NCBI GenBank assembly: GCA_002698995.1
Contig: PAAX01000009.1
Location: 1-42,799 of the forward strand
From: Ignavibacteriota bacterium
GTDB taxonomy: Bacteria > Bacteroidota > Ignavibacteria > Ignavibacteriales > Melioribacteraceae
Length of the DNA: 42,799 bases
Direction of reading: 5' to 3'
Below are positions 1-7,349 of this stretch, piece after piece (position 1 is the first letter of the stretch; each line of letters opens with the position of its first letter). The notes under the pieces are model-generated. The model made no database searches. It had not been told where the DNA came from and was given only the letters and a program-made list of their open reading frames with translations. Both the position numbers and the translations under genes were made by a program.

Positions 1-1
1 A

Positions 2-139
2 ACATTGGTAAACCAGACACAAAATCAAGGAAGATACGAAGTTAAGTTTAATGCAAGAGATTTAGCAAGCGGAGTTTATATCTACAGACTTCAAGTAAAT
101 GATTTTGTAACAAGTAAGAAGATGATGTTATTGAAATAG
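2..139 (+). CDS. T9SS-secreted protein, C-terminal end only (5' partial)
   Basis: Reading in frame from base 2 gives 45 residues and a TAG stop. They match the second half of a type IX secretion sorting domain: TLVNQ, then GRYEVKFNARDLASGVYIYRL, split here as GRYEVKFNA and RDLASGVYIYRL, then a basic end SKKMMLLK. The same segments close the genes ending at 1938, 4130, 14537 and 40988. The rest of the gene lies before the window, so the function of the mature protein cannot be stated. The domain directs export through the outer membrane, after which it is normally removed or anchored. Confidence 0.85.
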   Translation, partial: TLVNQTQNQGRYEVKFNARDLASGVYIYRLQVNDFVTSKKMMLLK

Positions 140-176
140 TAAAATAAAACTTATTAAAACGAAATTGGAGAATGAA

Positions 177-389
177 ATGCCAAACTATTATGTAAATAAA
201 AATGCACAATCAACAGGTGAACATGAAGTTCATGAAGAAAGTTGTTCAAAGTTGCCACATTATGAAAACAGAATACATTTAGGTTATTTCTTTAAATGTG
301 AGGATGCTGTAAAAAAAGCAAAAGAGATTATTAAAAATGCAGAAGTAGATGGATGTAAAATATGCTCATCTGCATGTCATAAAAAATAG
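177..389 (+). CDS. small Cys/His-rich protein of unknown function (70 aa)
   Basis: A 70-residue protein beginning MPNYYVNKNAQSTGEHEVH. I chose the ATG at 177 because a GGAG at 167-170 lies 6 bases before it; an in-frame TTG at 165 has no such site. Cysteines lie at residues 23, 41, 60, 63 and 67, and the end reads CKICSSACHKK, so a metal site or disulfides are possible. I recall many bacteria carrying short proteins with the same YYVNKNAQS start and Cys-rich end, all uncharacterised. No signal peptide is visible, so it is probably cytoplasmic. It sits 37 bp after a T9SS cargo gene and is followed by a clear terminator. Confidence 0.8.
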   Translation: MPNYYVNKNAQSTGEHEVHEESCSKLPHYENRIHLGYFFKCEDAVKKAKEIIKNAEVDGCKICSSACHKK

Positions 390-399
390 TAAGGACTCT

Positions 400-430
400 A
401 GCTGCCAAATCGATTGGTTTGGCAGCTTTT
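400..430 (+). terminator. rho-independent terminator after the small Cys-rich gene
   Basis: A 10-bp perfect stem, AGCTGCCAAA pairing with TTTGGCAGCT around an 8-base loop, runs into TTTT. It starts 10 bases after the stop at 389. Confidence 0.85.
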
Positions 431-448
431 ATCAGTATAAGTACTGAT
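431..448. repeat. 18-bp palindromic repeat, copy 1
   Basis: ATCAGTATAAGTACTGAT: 7-base arms ATCAGTA and TACTGAT around TAAG. An identical copy lies at 518-535. It follows directly on the terminator's T run. Confidence 0.6.
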
Positions 449-517
449 ATGCTTATTTTGGCCAATAACAAAAAGCCTCTTTCCAGCTTCAAAACTAAAA
501 ATAACTTTAAAACAAGA

Positions 518-535
518 ATCAGTATAAGTACTGAT
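518..535. repeat. 18-bp palindromic repeat, copy 2
   Basis: Exact second copy of the palindrome at 431-448; the copies start 87 bp apart, about eight helical turns. Such spaced dyads can be protein-binding sites, but there is no gene evidence for a binding partner here. Confidence 0.6.
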
Positions 536-808
536 GTTAATTTGTAAAGCATACCATATATTCATTTAGCAAAATGAGTTTGGCTATTGTTTTTTTAATA
601 GAAATAATAATAGGGATAAACCAATTCAAAATAGACATATGTAAAAGTAAATGAAACAAGGTCAGTTTAAAAAATATGAAAAAATCGTAAGAGCTAGTAT
701 TTTGGAAGAATATGTAAATCTACCAACTTTCATTAACTGTATCGCTGAAATTTAATATTTAGTAAAATAGCTATAAGGTTCAAAAAAACTAAAATCAACA
801 AAATGAAC
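536..808 (+). other. intergenic DNA before the T9SS gene at 820
   Basis: The full gene-free stretch is 390-819 and holds the terminator and the two palindromes. The remainder is AT-rich. It includes a 34-codon ATG frame at 651-755 with plausible codon use but no ribosome-binding site, which I do not accept as a gene. I see no RNA gene and no convincing promoter. Confidence 0.5.
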
Positions 809-819
809 AGGAGGTTCAA

Positions 820-1938
820 ATGAAGTATTTAACTTTCCTTTTTCTTACGTTAATTTTCTCATTAAACTTGATCGGACAAGATCAAAGAATTGCCGACAAA
901 CAATTTATGCTAGGTTGTACTAGTGTTGGAACTACTGAACAAGTTACACACTATATTAATGCTGAGGGCGAAGTCTGGCAGTATAGTAGCGGTTCTTTTG
1001 TAACCGGTGGCGTTTATACAAATTCACTTACAACTGTAGGTAATGCGAACTTTAGCAGTTATGATTGGCCTGGATTTAATTTCAATTGGTTATATGGGCC
1101 ACCTTATTGGTCGCTTGGATTATACAAAGTAACAAATTCCAAACAAACAGATAAATATTTTTACTTAGACGCAAGAGATAGTGACTTTGGAGGTGCTGTT
1201 TATAACCCTGATTTTTATATATATTTTGATAATGATGAAGATGCTTATTATCATAGAGGAGGAAATGAAATCTCACAAGGGGAAGTAGTTAGAGTTTGGG
1301 ATATTCACGATGAATCACCAAACACATCTGAATTACAAAACTATTGGAACAATGTTTTAGTAGTACTTACGGATCAAAGTAATCCTCGAATTGTGTGGGG
1401 ACCTCACCCAACATTTCAGGCAACAAACTATAAGGTATACCGAGCTGTTTCAACAACACCATTAAATAATCCAGAATTAAATGCAGGACTTATAGCAACT
1501 GTAAGCAGTAGTACTTACGAATATAAAGATACTGATATTACTCTTTCAACATACGGGGATTATGTTTATTATTTTGTAAAAGCCTATAATGGTTCTTATT
1601 CAAGCCCATCAAATATAGGTGAAAAACGAGGATATTTTTACAAAGAGGGTATTACAGAGGAATCAGAAAAAATTCGAAATTATAATTTGTTTCAAAATTA
1701 TCCTAATCCGTTCAATCCTTCAACTTACATAAATTATACAGTTTCAGAACCTTCTTTTATTTCATTAAAAGTTTATGATGTTTTGGGAAATGAAATTGAA
1801 GAGTTAGTAAGTGAATCGAAAGAACCTGGTAATCATTCCGCCAAGTTTACTGCTGCTAATCTAGCAAGTGGAATATATTTTTATACATTGAGGGCAAAAA
1901 ATTATTCACATACTAAAATGATGATTTTATCAAAATAA
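820..1938 (+). CDS. T9SS-secreted protein with FN3-like segment
   Basis: A 372-residue secreted protein of unknown function. Residues 1-20 are a signal peptide (MKYLTFLFLTLIFSLNLIGQ). The middle is rich in Tyr, Trp, Gly and Asn, as in extracellular beta proteins. Residues about 195-270 look like a fibronectin type III fold, with TNYKVYRAVS, then SSTYEYKDTDI and YVYYFVKAYNGSYSSPS. From about residue 288 comes the T9SS sorting domain (NYPNPFNPSTYINY, YDVLGNEIEEL, LASGIYFYTL, KMMILSK). AGGAGG at 809-814 sets the ATG. A hairpin follows the stop, so the gene is probably transcribed alone. The likely location is the cell surface or medium. Confidence 0.85.
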   Translation: MKYLTFLFLTLIFSLNLIGQDQRIADKQFMLGCTSVGTTEQVTHYINAEGEVWQYSSGSFVTGGVYTNSLTTVGNANFSSYDWPGFNFNWLYGPPYWSLGLYKVTNSKQTDKYFYLDARDSDFGGAVYNPDFYIYFDNDEDAYYHRGGNEISQGEVVRVWDIHDESPNTSELQNYWNNVLVVLTDQSNPRIVWGPHPTFQATNYKVYRAVSTTPLNNPELNAGLIATVSSSTYEYKDTDITLSTYGDYVYYFVKAYNGSYSSPSNIGEKRGYFYKEGITEESEKIRNYNLFQNYPNPFNPSTYINYTVSEPSFISLKVYDVLGNEIEELVSESKEPGNHSAKFTAANLASGIYFYTLRAKNYSHTKMMILSK

Positions 1939-1963
1939 TTAGAACATGTGTAATTAATAATAA

Positions 1964-1988
1964 AACAGACCTTGTAAAAAGGTCTGTT
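1964..1988 (+). terminator. hairpin terminator after the T9SS gene
   Basis: AACAGACCTT pairs perfectly with AAGGTCTGTT around a 5-base loop, 26 bases after the stop. The tract after the stem is AT-rich but not a pure T run, so termination may be weak. Confidence 0.6.
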
Positions 1989-2033
1989 AATTCTATAGAT
2001 TTGAGAATATAGAAAAATTTAAGGGTTAGGATA

Positions 2034-4130
2034 ATGAGAAAATATTTAACCATTATGATGATACATTTTACGATGATAATAATTGCACAAGATATAACAT
2101 TGAAGTCAATAAATGGACCAATGGGAGGTATAGTCGGCGATATAGGTATTAACTCCAAAGGTGAAATATTTGCCGGCGCTTATTCAGCTTTTATAGGCTA
2201 TTCTGGTCTTTACAAATCTGAGGATAATGGTAATAGCTGGGTGAAAATAGAATCACAATTTGACGACTTTGAAGTTTATTCCATTTACATAACAAACGAA
2301 GACCATATATGGGTTGGAACAAATTTTCAAGGGAGAATTTATCGCTCAACAGATAATGGCAAAACATGGGAAAACAAACGAAACGGATATAATACAGGAG
2401 AATGCTGGGCATTTGGAGAAAGTAAAGACGGGGTTTTATTTGCCGGTGATGGTCAATACTATAATTTATCCCGCTCGCTGGATTACGGCGAAAACTGGGA
2501 ATTATCGGCAAATCTTCGTCCTTTTGTCTTTGCAACAGATTCTAATAATATAGTTTATGCTGGAACACATGATGGATTATTTGGCACAAGTGATAATGGA
2601 ATAACATGGGGACAAAATAATTTTCTAAAAAATATACCTGTATCAACAATAGTGATAGATGAAAATAATAATATTTACTGTGGAACCGGATATTATGATA
2701 ATGGAAATGGAGTATATTATTCGACGGATGGAGGTGTTACATGGACTCAAATAGGATTAGAAGGAAAAATAGTATTATCCTTAGCATTTGATTCTGAAAA
2801 GAACCTATTAGCCGGAACAGCAGAAGATGGTCTTTTCAAAACAACAAATAATGGAGAAAATTGGACACAATATCAAAAGGGGTTATATAAAAAACAACTA
2901 TTTAGGTTAAAGTTAAATAAGGAAGACGATATTTTTATTGGTTCAGAAGAAGAGGGGGTTTTTAGGTCAATAAATGGAGGAGAAGAATTTGAACAGGTTG
3001 GATTACCATTGTCCAATTCAAAAGACATAAAATTTTATGGAGACAGTTTGTTGTTTTCTTCAACTCCATCAGGTGTACAGAAATATAATATTGAGACAAA
3101 GAAATGGACAAATATAGGATTGCACAATGTGTTTGGTATAGATATAACAGAAAATGGAACTATTTATGCTGCAACATTTGCTGATGGATTATTTAAGACA
3201 GAGGATTTTGGCGCGAATTGGATTTTAACCAATCTAACAAAAGATAGTATAATGTCTGTCTATAATGTAGTTGCAAAAAATGAAGATACAATATTAGCGG
3301 CAACAGAATTCAATTTAAGGAAAAGTACTGATGGAGGAGAGAATTGGACAATTCTTCCGGTAAAAACGAGTTTTTTTTCAAGAGGAATGTCTATTAATAA
3401 TAATCAGATTTGGGTAACTGGAACCGGCTCAATGGATTATATATACAAATCAACTGATTATAGTAACTTTGAGTTAATGTTCTCATATAGTTATGGTTGG
3501 GCAGAAAATAATTGCATTTCTGCTTTATCAAATGAAAGTGTATTTGTGACTGATCCATATGATGGGACATATAGATCAACAGATAATGGTGAAACTTGGC
3601 AGCAACTTCTCACTGGTGGTCGAGGAGTATGGACTATTTATGCGGAAGATAATGGGTTATTGCTGGGTGGAGCAAGAGATACTATATGGTACTCGGATGA
3701 CTTAGGAGATAACTTAGTTGGGATCAAAGTTCCATTTGATAGAGATAATAATATAACAGACATTAAAAGAGGCAATAATAACCAACTTTATTTCAGTACT
3801 TATGAAACTGGAATATTTGAATTAGATATTCTTACTATTATAAATGATACTAAAAATACTTTTTTCCACTATGAGCTTTATCAAAATTACCCAAATCCCT
3901 TTAACCCTACAACCAGTATTGAGTATTCAGTACCTAGTAGTGAGTATGTTACGTTAAAGATTTATGATATACTTGGAAATGAAATAGCAACTTTAGTTAA
4001 TGAACAAAAAGATGCTGGAAGATATGAAGTTGAATTTAATGCAATTAATTTAGCAAGTGGCGTCTATTTCTATAGAATACAAACATCAACCGGATTTGTA
4101 TCAACAAAGAAATTAATACTCTTGAAATAA
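2034..4130 (+). CDS. T9SS-secreted Asp-box beta-propeller protein
   Basis: A 698-residue exported protein. A signal peptide ends near residue 18 (IIIAQD). The body holds about ten to twelve Asp-box motifs of the form S/T-x-D-x-G-x-x-W, for example YKSEDNGNSW, YRSTDNGKTW, YYSTDGGVTW and YRSTDNGETW, alternating with LAGTAEDGLF-type segments. This is the pattern of sialidase/BNR or Ycf48-like propellers, probably two of them. No sialidase catalytic residues can be assigned, so a binding or adhesive role is more likely than hydrolysis. Residues about 617-698 are the T9SS sorting domain (NYPNPFNPTTSIEY to KKLILLK). A short AGG lies before the ATG. Confidence 0.88.
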   Translation: MRKYLTIMMIHFTMIIIAQDITLKSINGPMGGIVGDIGINSKGEIFAGAYSAFIGYSGLYKSEDNGNSWVKIESQFDDFEVYSIYITNEDHIWVGTNFQGRIYRSTDNGKTWENKRNGYNTGECWAFGESKDGVLFAGDGQYYNLSRSLDYGENWELSANLRPFVFATDSNNIVYAGTHDGLFGTSDNGITWGQNNFLKNIPVSTIVIDENNNIYCGTGYYDNGNGVYYSTDGGVTWTQIGLEGKIVLSLAFDSEKNLLAGTAEDGLFKTTNNGENWTQYQKGLYKKQLFRLKLNKEDDIFIGSEEEGVFRSINGGEEFEQVGLPLSNSKDIKFYGDSLLFSSTPSGVQKYNIETKKWTNIGLHNVFGIDITENGTIYAATFADGLFKTEDFGANWILTNLTKDSIMSVYNVVAKNEDTILAATEFNLRKSTDGGENWTILPVKTSFFSRGMSINNNQIWVTGTGSMDYIYKSTDYSNFELMFSYSYGWAENNCISALSNESVFVTDPYDGTYRSTDNGETWQQLLTGGRGVWTIYAEDNGLLLGGARDTIWYSDDLGDNLVGIKVPFDRDNNITDIKRGNNNQLYFSTYETGIFELDILTIINDTKNTFFHYELYQNYPNPFNPTTSIEYSVPSSEYVTLKIYDILGNEIATLVNEQKDAGRYEVEFNAINLASGVYFYRIQTSTGFVSTKKLILLK

Positions 4131-4299
4131 AGAAAACTATCCCTCTTTTTGGTGGGGATTATATATTTATAAAATTCAAACCGGTAGAGTTTTTCATAAG
4201 TTCGTAATACGATGTAATTAAAATAAGGAACAAGGCTTGCAGAGCCAAGCCCTCTCGACATTTGGATTTCGGACCCATATAGTCCTGAAATAGGTTGAC

Positions 4300-4578
4300 T
4301 CAAAAATGATAATAAAAGTCAACAATTGTCAGGATGCTGCATCCAATTGATTTAAGAAATTCTCTTCCAATACCTGACTTAAAGAAAGTTTCTCTATTTA
4401 ATGCATCTTGTTTGGAAGTAAACTCTTCGGTATAAATTAATTCAAGAGGTCTGCGATTTTTTGTTGATTTAACTTTTCCGGAATTATGCTCATTCAATCT
4501 TCTGCTTAGATCGGAAGTCATTCCAATATATCTTTTGGAATCTTTAAGAGAAGTCAATATGTAAACAAAGTAGGTCAT
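4300..4578 (-). CDS. GIY-YIG nuclease-superfamily protein
   Basis: A 92-residue single-domain protein of the UvrC/Slx1-type GIY-YIG fold. The first strand reads YFVYIL (residues 3-8) and the second KRYIGMTSDLSRRLNEHNSG, with the conserved Tyr, Gly and Arg. The later RETFFKSGIGREFLK holds the conserved Glu. Length is normal for stand-alone members, which have no known cellular role. It lies directly downstream of tRNA-Cys on the same strand, behind that gene's terminator, and has no clear ribosome-binding site, so expression may be low. Read-through from the tRNA promoter is possible. Confidence 0.85.
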   Translation of the reverse strand: MTYFVYILTSLKDSKRYIGMTSDLSRRLNEHNSGKVKSTKNRRPLELIYTEEFTSKQDALNRETFFKSGIGREFLKSIGCSILTIVDFYYHF

Positions 4579-4580
4579 AA

Positions 4581-4613
4581 TAAGAAAGGTCTGAAGAAAA
4601 AATCAACAGACCT
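4581..4613 (-). terminator. terminator after tRNA-Cys
   Basis: On the minus strand AGGTCTG pairs with CAGACCT across a 13-base T-rich loop and is followed by TTTCTTATT. It separates tRNA-Cys from the GIY-YIG gene. Confidence 0.6.
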
Positions 4614-4623
4614 AAAATATTTG

Positions 4624-4697
4624 AGGTGAAGGTGGGATTCGAACCCACGAATAAAGGTTTTGCAGACCTTCGCCTTAAGCCACTTGGCTACTTCACC
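4624..4697 (-). tRNA. tRNA-Cys (GCA)
   Basis: The minus strand folds into a full cloverleaf. The acceptor arms GGTGAAG and CTTCACC pair perfectly, the anticodon stem AAGGT/ACCTT holds the loop CTGCAAA with anticodon GCA, and the T arm is GTGGG-TTCGAAT-CCCAC. The unpaired base after the acceptor is U, the usual discriminator for cysteine. CCA is not encoded. Its first 38 bases are repeated just upstream at 4748-4785. Confidence 0.95.
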
Positions 4698-4732
4698 AAA
4701 AACAAATTTTCAAATAACTGAAAGTGGATTCG

Positions 4733-4747
4733 CCCGCCGAAGGCGGG
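4733..4747. repeat. GC-rich hairpin (CCCGCC-GAA-GGCGGG)
   Basis: A perfect 6-bp GC stem with a GAA loop, out of keeping with the AT-rich surroundings. It abuts the tRNA-Cys fragment exactly, and resembles short REP-like dispersed hairpins. Confidence 0.6.
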
Positions 4748-4785
4748 TTGCAGACCTTCGCCTTAAGCCACTTGGCTACTTCACC
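4748..4785 (-). pseudogene. 5' half of tRNA-Cys (38-bp fragment)
   Basis: Bases 4748-4785 are identical to 4660-4697, the acceptor 5' arm, D arm and anticodon arm up to the anticodon of tRNA-Cys. The 3' half is absent and replaced by the GC-rich hairpin, so no tRNA can form. Confidence 0.85.
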
Positions 4786-4792
4786 GTATCAT

Positions 4793-4818
4793 AAAAAAAA
4801 ATCCACATTGAGTGGATT
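4793..4818 (-). terminator. terminator after tRNA-Gly
   Basis: On the minus strand AATCCAC pairs with GTGGATT around TCAAT and runs into a stretch of eight or more T. It lies 5 bases after the tRNA-Gly. Confidence 0.85.
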
Positions 4819-4822
4819 AGAG

Positions 4823-4895
4823 AGCGGGAAACGAGACTCGAACTCGCGACATCAACCTTGGCAAGGTTGCGCTCTACCAACTGAGCTATTCCCGC
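4823..4895 (-). tRNA. tRNA-Gly (GCC)
   Basis: Complete cloverleaf on the minus strand: acceptor GCGGGAA/TTCCCGC, D arm GCTC-AGTTGGTA-GAGC, anticodon stem CAACC/GGTTG with loop TTGCCAA (anticodon GCC), and T arm GCGAG-TTCGAGT-CTCGT with one G-T pair. CCA is not encoded. It is the upstream member of the tRNA pair and has its own terminator. Confidence 0.95.
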
Positions 4896-4968
4896 ATTAA
4901 ATTTTATTAAGAACAAAAATTAGAGTACAAAATATAACATGATTCAAACAATCTTGCAAATATCTTTT

Positions 4969-5487
4969 TTATTTCCTAGATCCGTGAATAAATCCGCGGT
5001 ATGGTCTTGAATGCTGAATAGTTATAAATGCGCTTGAATCTATTTGATCTATTATATTTCTAACCATTTTAAGGTCTTTTCTTCTGATAATTATAATCAA
5101 AATAGTCATTCCTCCTGTGCTTCCTTCAGCCGGAATTAAAGTAACGCCGTATTTTGATGATCTGAGTGCATCAGCAATTTTATCTGTAAATCTTCTTGAT
5201 ATTATGTTTATCTGAACATAACCCAATGCAATTTTTTCTTCCAGACTTATACCCAAAATATTTCCGATTCCGAAACCAAGTGCGTAAGCAAAAAGATTTA
5301 TTGTTTCATCCATATTATTAACTATAAACCGCATCGCAAAAATCCAGATTAACACTTCTGCAAATCCGGCTACACCGGCAAGATATTTTTTACCTTGAAC
5401 TACCAGAATAGTTCTAAATGTGCCGATAGTAACATCGCACATACGCATTAATGTTATTAGTAAAGCGCCTAATATTATATCAATCAT
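4969..5487 (-). CDS. UPF0316 / DUF2179 membrane protein
   Basis: A 172-residue protein. Three hydrophobic segments span about residues 1-80 (MIDIILGALLITLMRMCDV, the VAGFAEVLIWIFAMRF helix and the INLFAYALGFGIGNILG helix). They are followed by a soluble C-terminal DUF2179-like domain of about 80 residues with VQINIISRR, GVTLIPAEGSTGG and FITIQHSRPYRGFIHG. Length and order match the UPF0316 family (YebE type), whose function is unknown; the C-terminal domain resembles small-molecule sensing domains. It is divergent from pcm at 5570 and has no clear ribosome-binding site. Confidence 0.85.
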   Translation of the reverse strand: MIDIILGALLITLMRMCDVTIGTFRTILVVQGKKYLAGVAGFAEVLIWIFAMRFIVNNMDETINLFAYALGFGIGNILGISLEEKIALGYVQINIISRRFTDKIADALRSSKYGVTLIPAEGSTGGMTILIIIIRRKDLKMVRNIIDQIDSSAFITIQHSRPYRGFIHGSRK

Positions 5488-5569
5488 AACAAAACTTATT
5501 TAATTGCAAACACAAAAGTTAAATAAAGAAATAGTATTTTATAAGAACAAAATTAATTATTTATAATCA

Positions 5570-6205
5570 ATGTACGAAACCGAAAGAAAAGAATTAATAG
5601 ATTCACTACGAAAAAAGGGAATTACAAATGAACTCGTTCTTAATGCAATGCTTAATGTAGAAAGGCATTTATTTGTTCCCGATGTAGTAAAACATCATGC
5701 ATATGCTGATACAGCTTTGCCAATTGGACACGGGCAGACAATTTCTCAACCATATACTGTTGCTGTAATGACTCAAGCTCTAAATCCTCAAAAGAATGAT
5801 AAAATTCTTGAAATTGGAACCGGCTCCGGTTATCAAGCTGCTGTTTTGAGTCAGATGGGAGTTAAAGTTTACACTATTGAACGAAATAATGAAATTTATA
5901 ATACGGCTTTAAAACTTTTTGATGTATTGAAATTAAGAATTGCATCCAGATGCAGTGATGGAACAATTGGCTGGGATGAATTTGCTCCTTACAACGGAAT
6001 TATTGTTACTGCTGGAGGTCCATCTATTCCAAAAAAATTATTAAAGCAGCTTGCTGTTGAGGGGAAACTTGTAATTCCGGTTGGTGATAGAAAAAATCAG
6101 ACTCTTAACATAATTACAAAAATTGATGAAGAGACTTTTAAGATAAAAGAAGTTCCAAATTTTGCTTTTGTTCCTCTTATTGGGAGGGAAGGTTGGAAAA
6201 ATTAG
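5570..6205 (+). CDS. pcm: protein-L-isoaspartate O-methyltransferase
   Basis: Repairs age-damaged proteins by methylating L-isoaspartyl residues with S-adenosylmethionine in the cytoplasm. The 211-residue length is typical. Residues about 52-68 carry the family signature GHGQTISQPYTVAVMTQ. The AdoMet-binding motif LEIGTGSGYQAAVLSQMG follows at about 80-97, then an acidic YTIERN, and GIIVTAGGPSIPKKLLKQL. The C-terminal FVPLIGREGW is also typical. The gene overlaps miaA by 13 bp, so the two are translationally coupled. No strong ribosome-binding site lies before the ATG. Confidence 0.95.
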   Translation: MYETERKELIDSLRKKGITNELVLNAMLNVERHLFVPDVVKHHAYADTALPIGHGQTISQPYTVAVMTQALNPQKNDKILEIGTGSGYQAAVLSQMGVKVYTIERNNEIYNTALKLFDVLKLRIASRCSDGTIGWDEFAPYNGIIVTAGGPSIPKKLLKQLAVEGKLVIPVGDRKNQTLNIITKIDEETFKIKEVPNFAFVPLIGREGWKN

Positions 6206-7110
6206 CTCTCGTAATAATTGGTCCAACTTGTTCGGGAAAAACTTCACTTGCTCTTAATCTTGCCAAAAAATTAAATTCAGAAATAATTTCGGCAGACAGC
6301 AGACAGATTTATAAATATCTTGATATTGGGACAGCAAAACCAACACTTGAAGAACTAAATTCTATTAAACATCATTTTATTGATATTCTAGATCCTTCCG
6401 CTGAATTTAATGCAAGTATGTTTGAAATTGAGGCGCTTAAAATTATTACAGAGCTGCATTCACAAAATAAAATTCCAATAATTGCGGGTGGTTCCGGCTT
6501 ATATGTGAAGGCATTGATAGATGGAATTTTTGATTCAATTGATTCCGATGATGATTATAGAATAGAACTGCTTGAATTTAAGAATAAGTTCGGTAATGAA
6601 TATTTATATGAAGAATTAAAAAAAATAGATCCGGTTAGTGCAGAAAAAATGCTTCCTCAAAATTGGAAAAGAGTTATTAGAGCATTAGAAGTCTATAAAA
6701 TTTCGGGCGAACCGATTTGGAAATTACAAAGTAGTCATCAAAGAGAAGTAAATGTTAATTTTCTGCAGTATGGATTGAATTGGGAAAGAGAGATTTTATA
6801 TAAGAATATCGAAACCCGTGTTGATAAAATGATTGAAGACGGATTGATAGATGAAGTTTCAAAACTAATTAATAAATATGATAAGTCGCTCAATTCCCTT
6901 AATACTGTGGGATATAAGGAGATAATCGAATTTCTTGAAAATAAAATCAGTAAAGAAAGAGCTGTAGAATTAATAAAAAGAAATACGAGAAGATATGCAA
7001 AACGGCAATTAACTTGGTTCAGAAAAGATGAACGAATTAAGTGGATTGATATTTCTTCATTATCCGAAATCGATAAAGTATCATCAGAAATTATTAAACA
7101 AATCACATAA
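6193..7110 (+). CDS. miaA: tRNA dimethylallyltransferase
   Basis: Transfers a dimethylallyl group from DMAPP to N6 of A37 in tRNAs reading codons that start with U. The 305-residue length is normal. The P-loop is GPTCSGKT at residues 10-17. Then come SADSRQIYKYLDIGTAKP, the DxxxP-type HHFIDILDPSAEFNASMF, and IIAGGSGLYVKALIDG. The tRNA-binding part has TVGYKEIIEFL and RRYAKRQLTWFRKD. The start is TTG at 6193, inside the end of pcm, preceded by a purine-rich GGGAGGGAAGG. A weak 6-bp hairpin (7119-7138) follows the stop. Confidence 0.96.
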   Translation: MEKLALVIIGPTCSGKTSLALNLAKKLNSEIISADSRQIYKYLDIGTAKPTLEELNSIKHHFIDILDPSAEFNASMFEIEALKIITELHSQNKIPIIAGGSGLYVKALIDGIFDSIDSDDDYRIELLEFKNKFGNEYLYEELKKIDPVSAEKMLPQNWKRVIRALEVYKISGEPIWKLQSSHQREVNVNFLQYGLNWEREILYKNIETRVDKMIEDGLIDEVSKLINKYDKSLNSLNTVGYKEIIEFLENKISKERAVELIKRNTRRYAKRQLTWFRKDERIKWIDISSLSEIDKVSSEIIKQIT

Positions 7111-7174
7111 TAAAATAAGACTGATTAATTCTTCAGTCCAAAACAAGCTAAAAAAAAATAAAACTAATTTTAAA

Positions 7175-7203
7175 TTGATTGGAAATAAGATTTAGTATAT
7201 TTA
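7175..7203 (+). promoter_or_regulatory. possible Bacteroidota-type promoter for speA
   Basis: TTG at 7175-7177 and TATATTTA at 7196-7203 are 18 bases apart, close to the -33 TTTG and -7 TAnnTTTG pattern of Bacteroidota. It lies about 150 bp before the speA start. Other AT-rich matches exist nearby, so this is only a candidate. Confidence 0.3.
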
Positions 7204-7349
7204 TTGTTTGTTTTTTCCGCTTTGTTCTAAAAATGAAAATTTGATTCACAAAAAAATGTTTATATGGCGGTAAAAGAAAATTAGTTTTGCATTTTAAATG
7301 ATAATTACTTAATTAAACAATCACTTAAAACGAGGAAAGAAAATATAAA

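Noticed and set aside
165-176. TTG start for the small Cys-rich gene
   Set aside because: The GGAG at 167-170 is correctly spaced only for the ATG at 177.
331-552. 73-codon minus-strand frame rich in Leu, Ile and Val
   Set aside because: Its hydrophobic pattern comes from A/T-rich and palindromic DNA opposite the small gene, the terminator and the repeats; it is not a plausible membrane protein.
651-755. 34-codon ATG frame before the T9SS gene at 820
   Set aside because: No ribosome-binding site, no family match, and short enough to be chance.
2034-4130. Catalytic sialidase
   Set aside because: Asp boxes alone are found in many propellers. The Arg triad and Tyr nucleophile of sialidases cannot be assigned.
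4070-4303. 77-codon minus-strand frame after the GIY-YIG gene
   Set aside because: It overlaps the end of the T9SS gene at 4130, has no start signal and no family match. I keep the region only as a possible element remnant.
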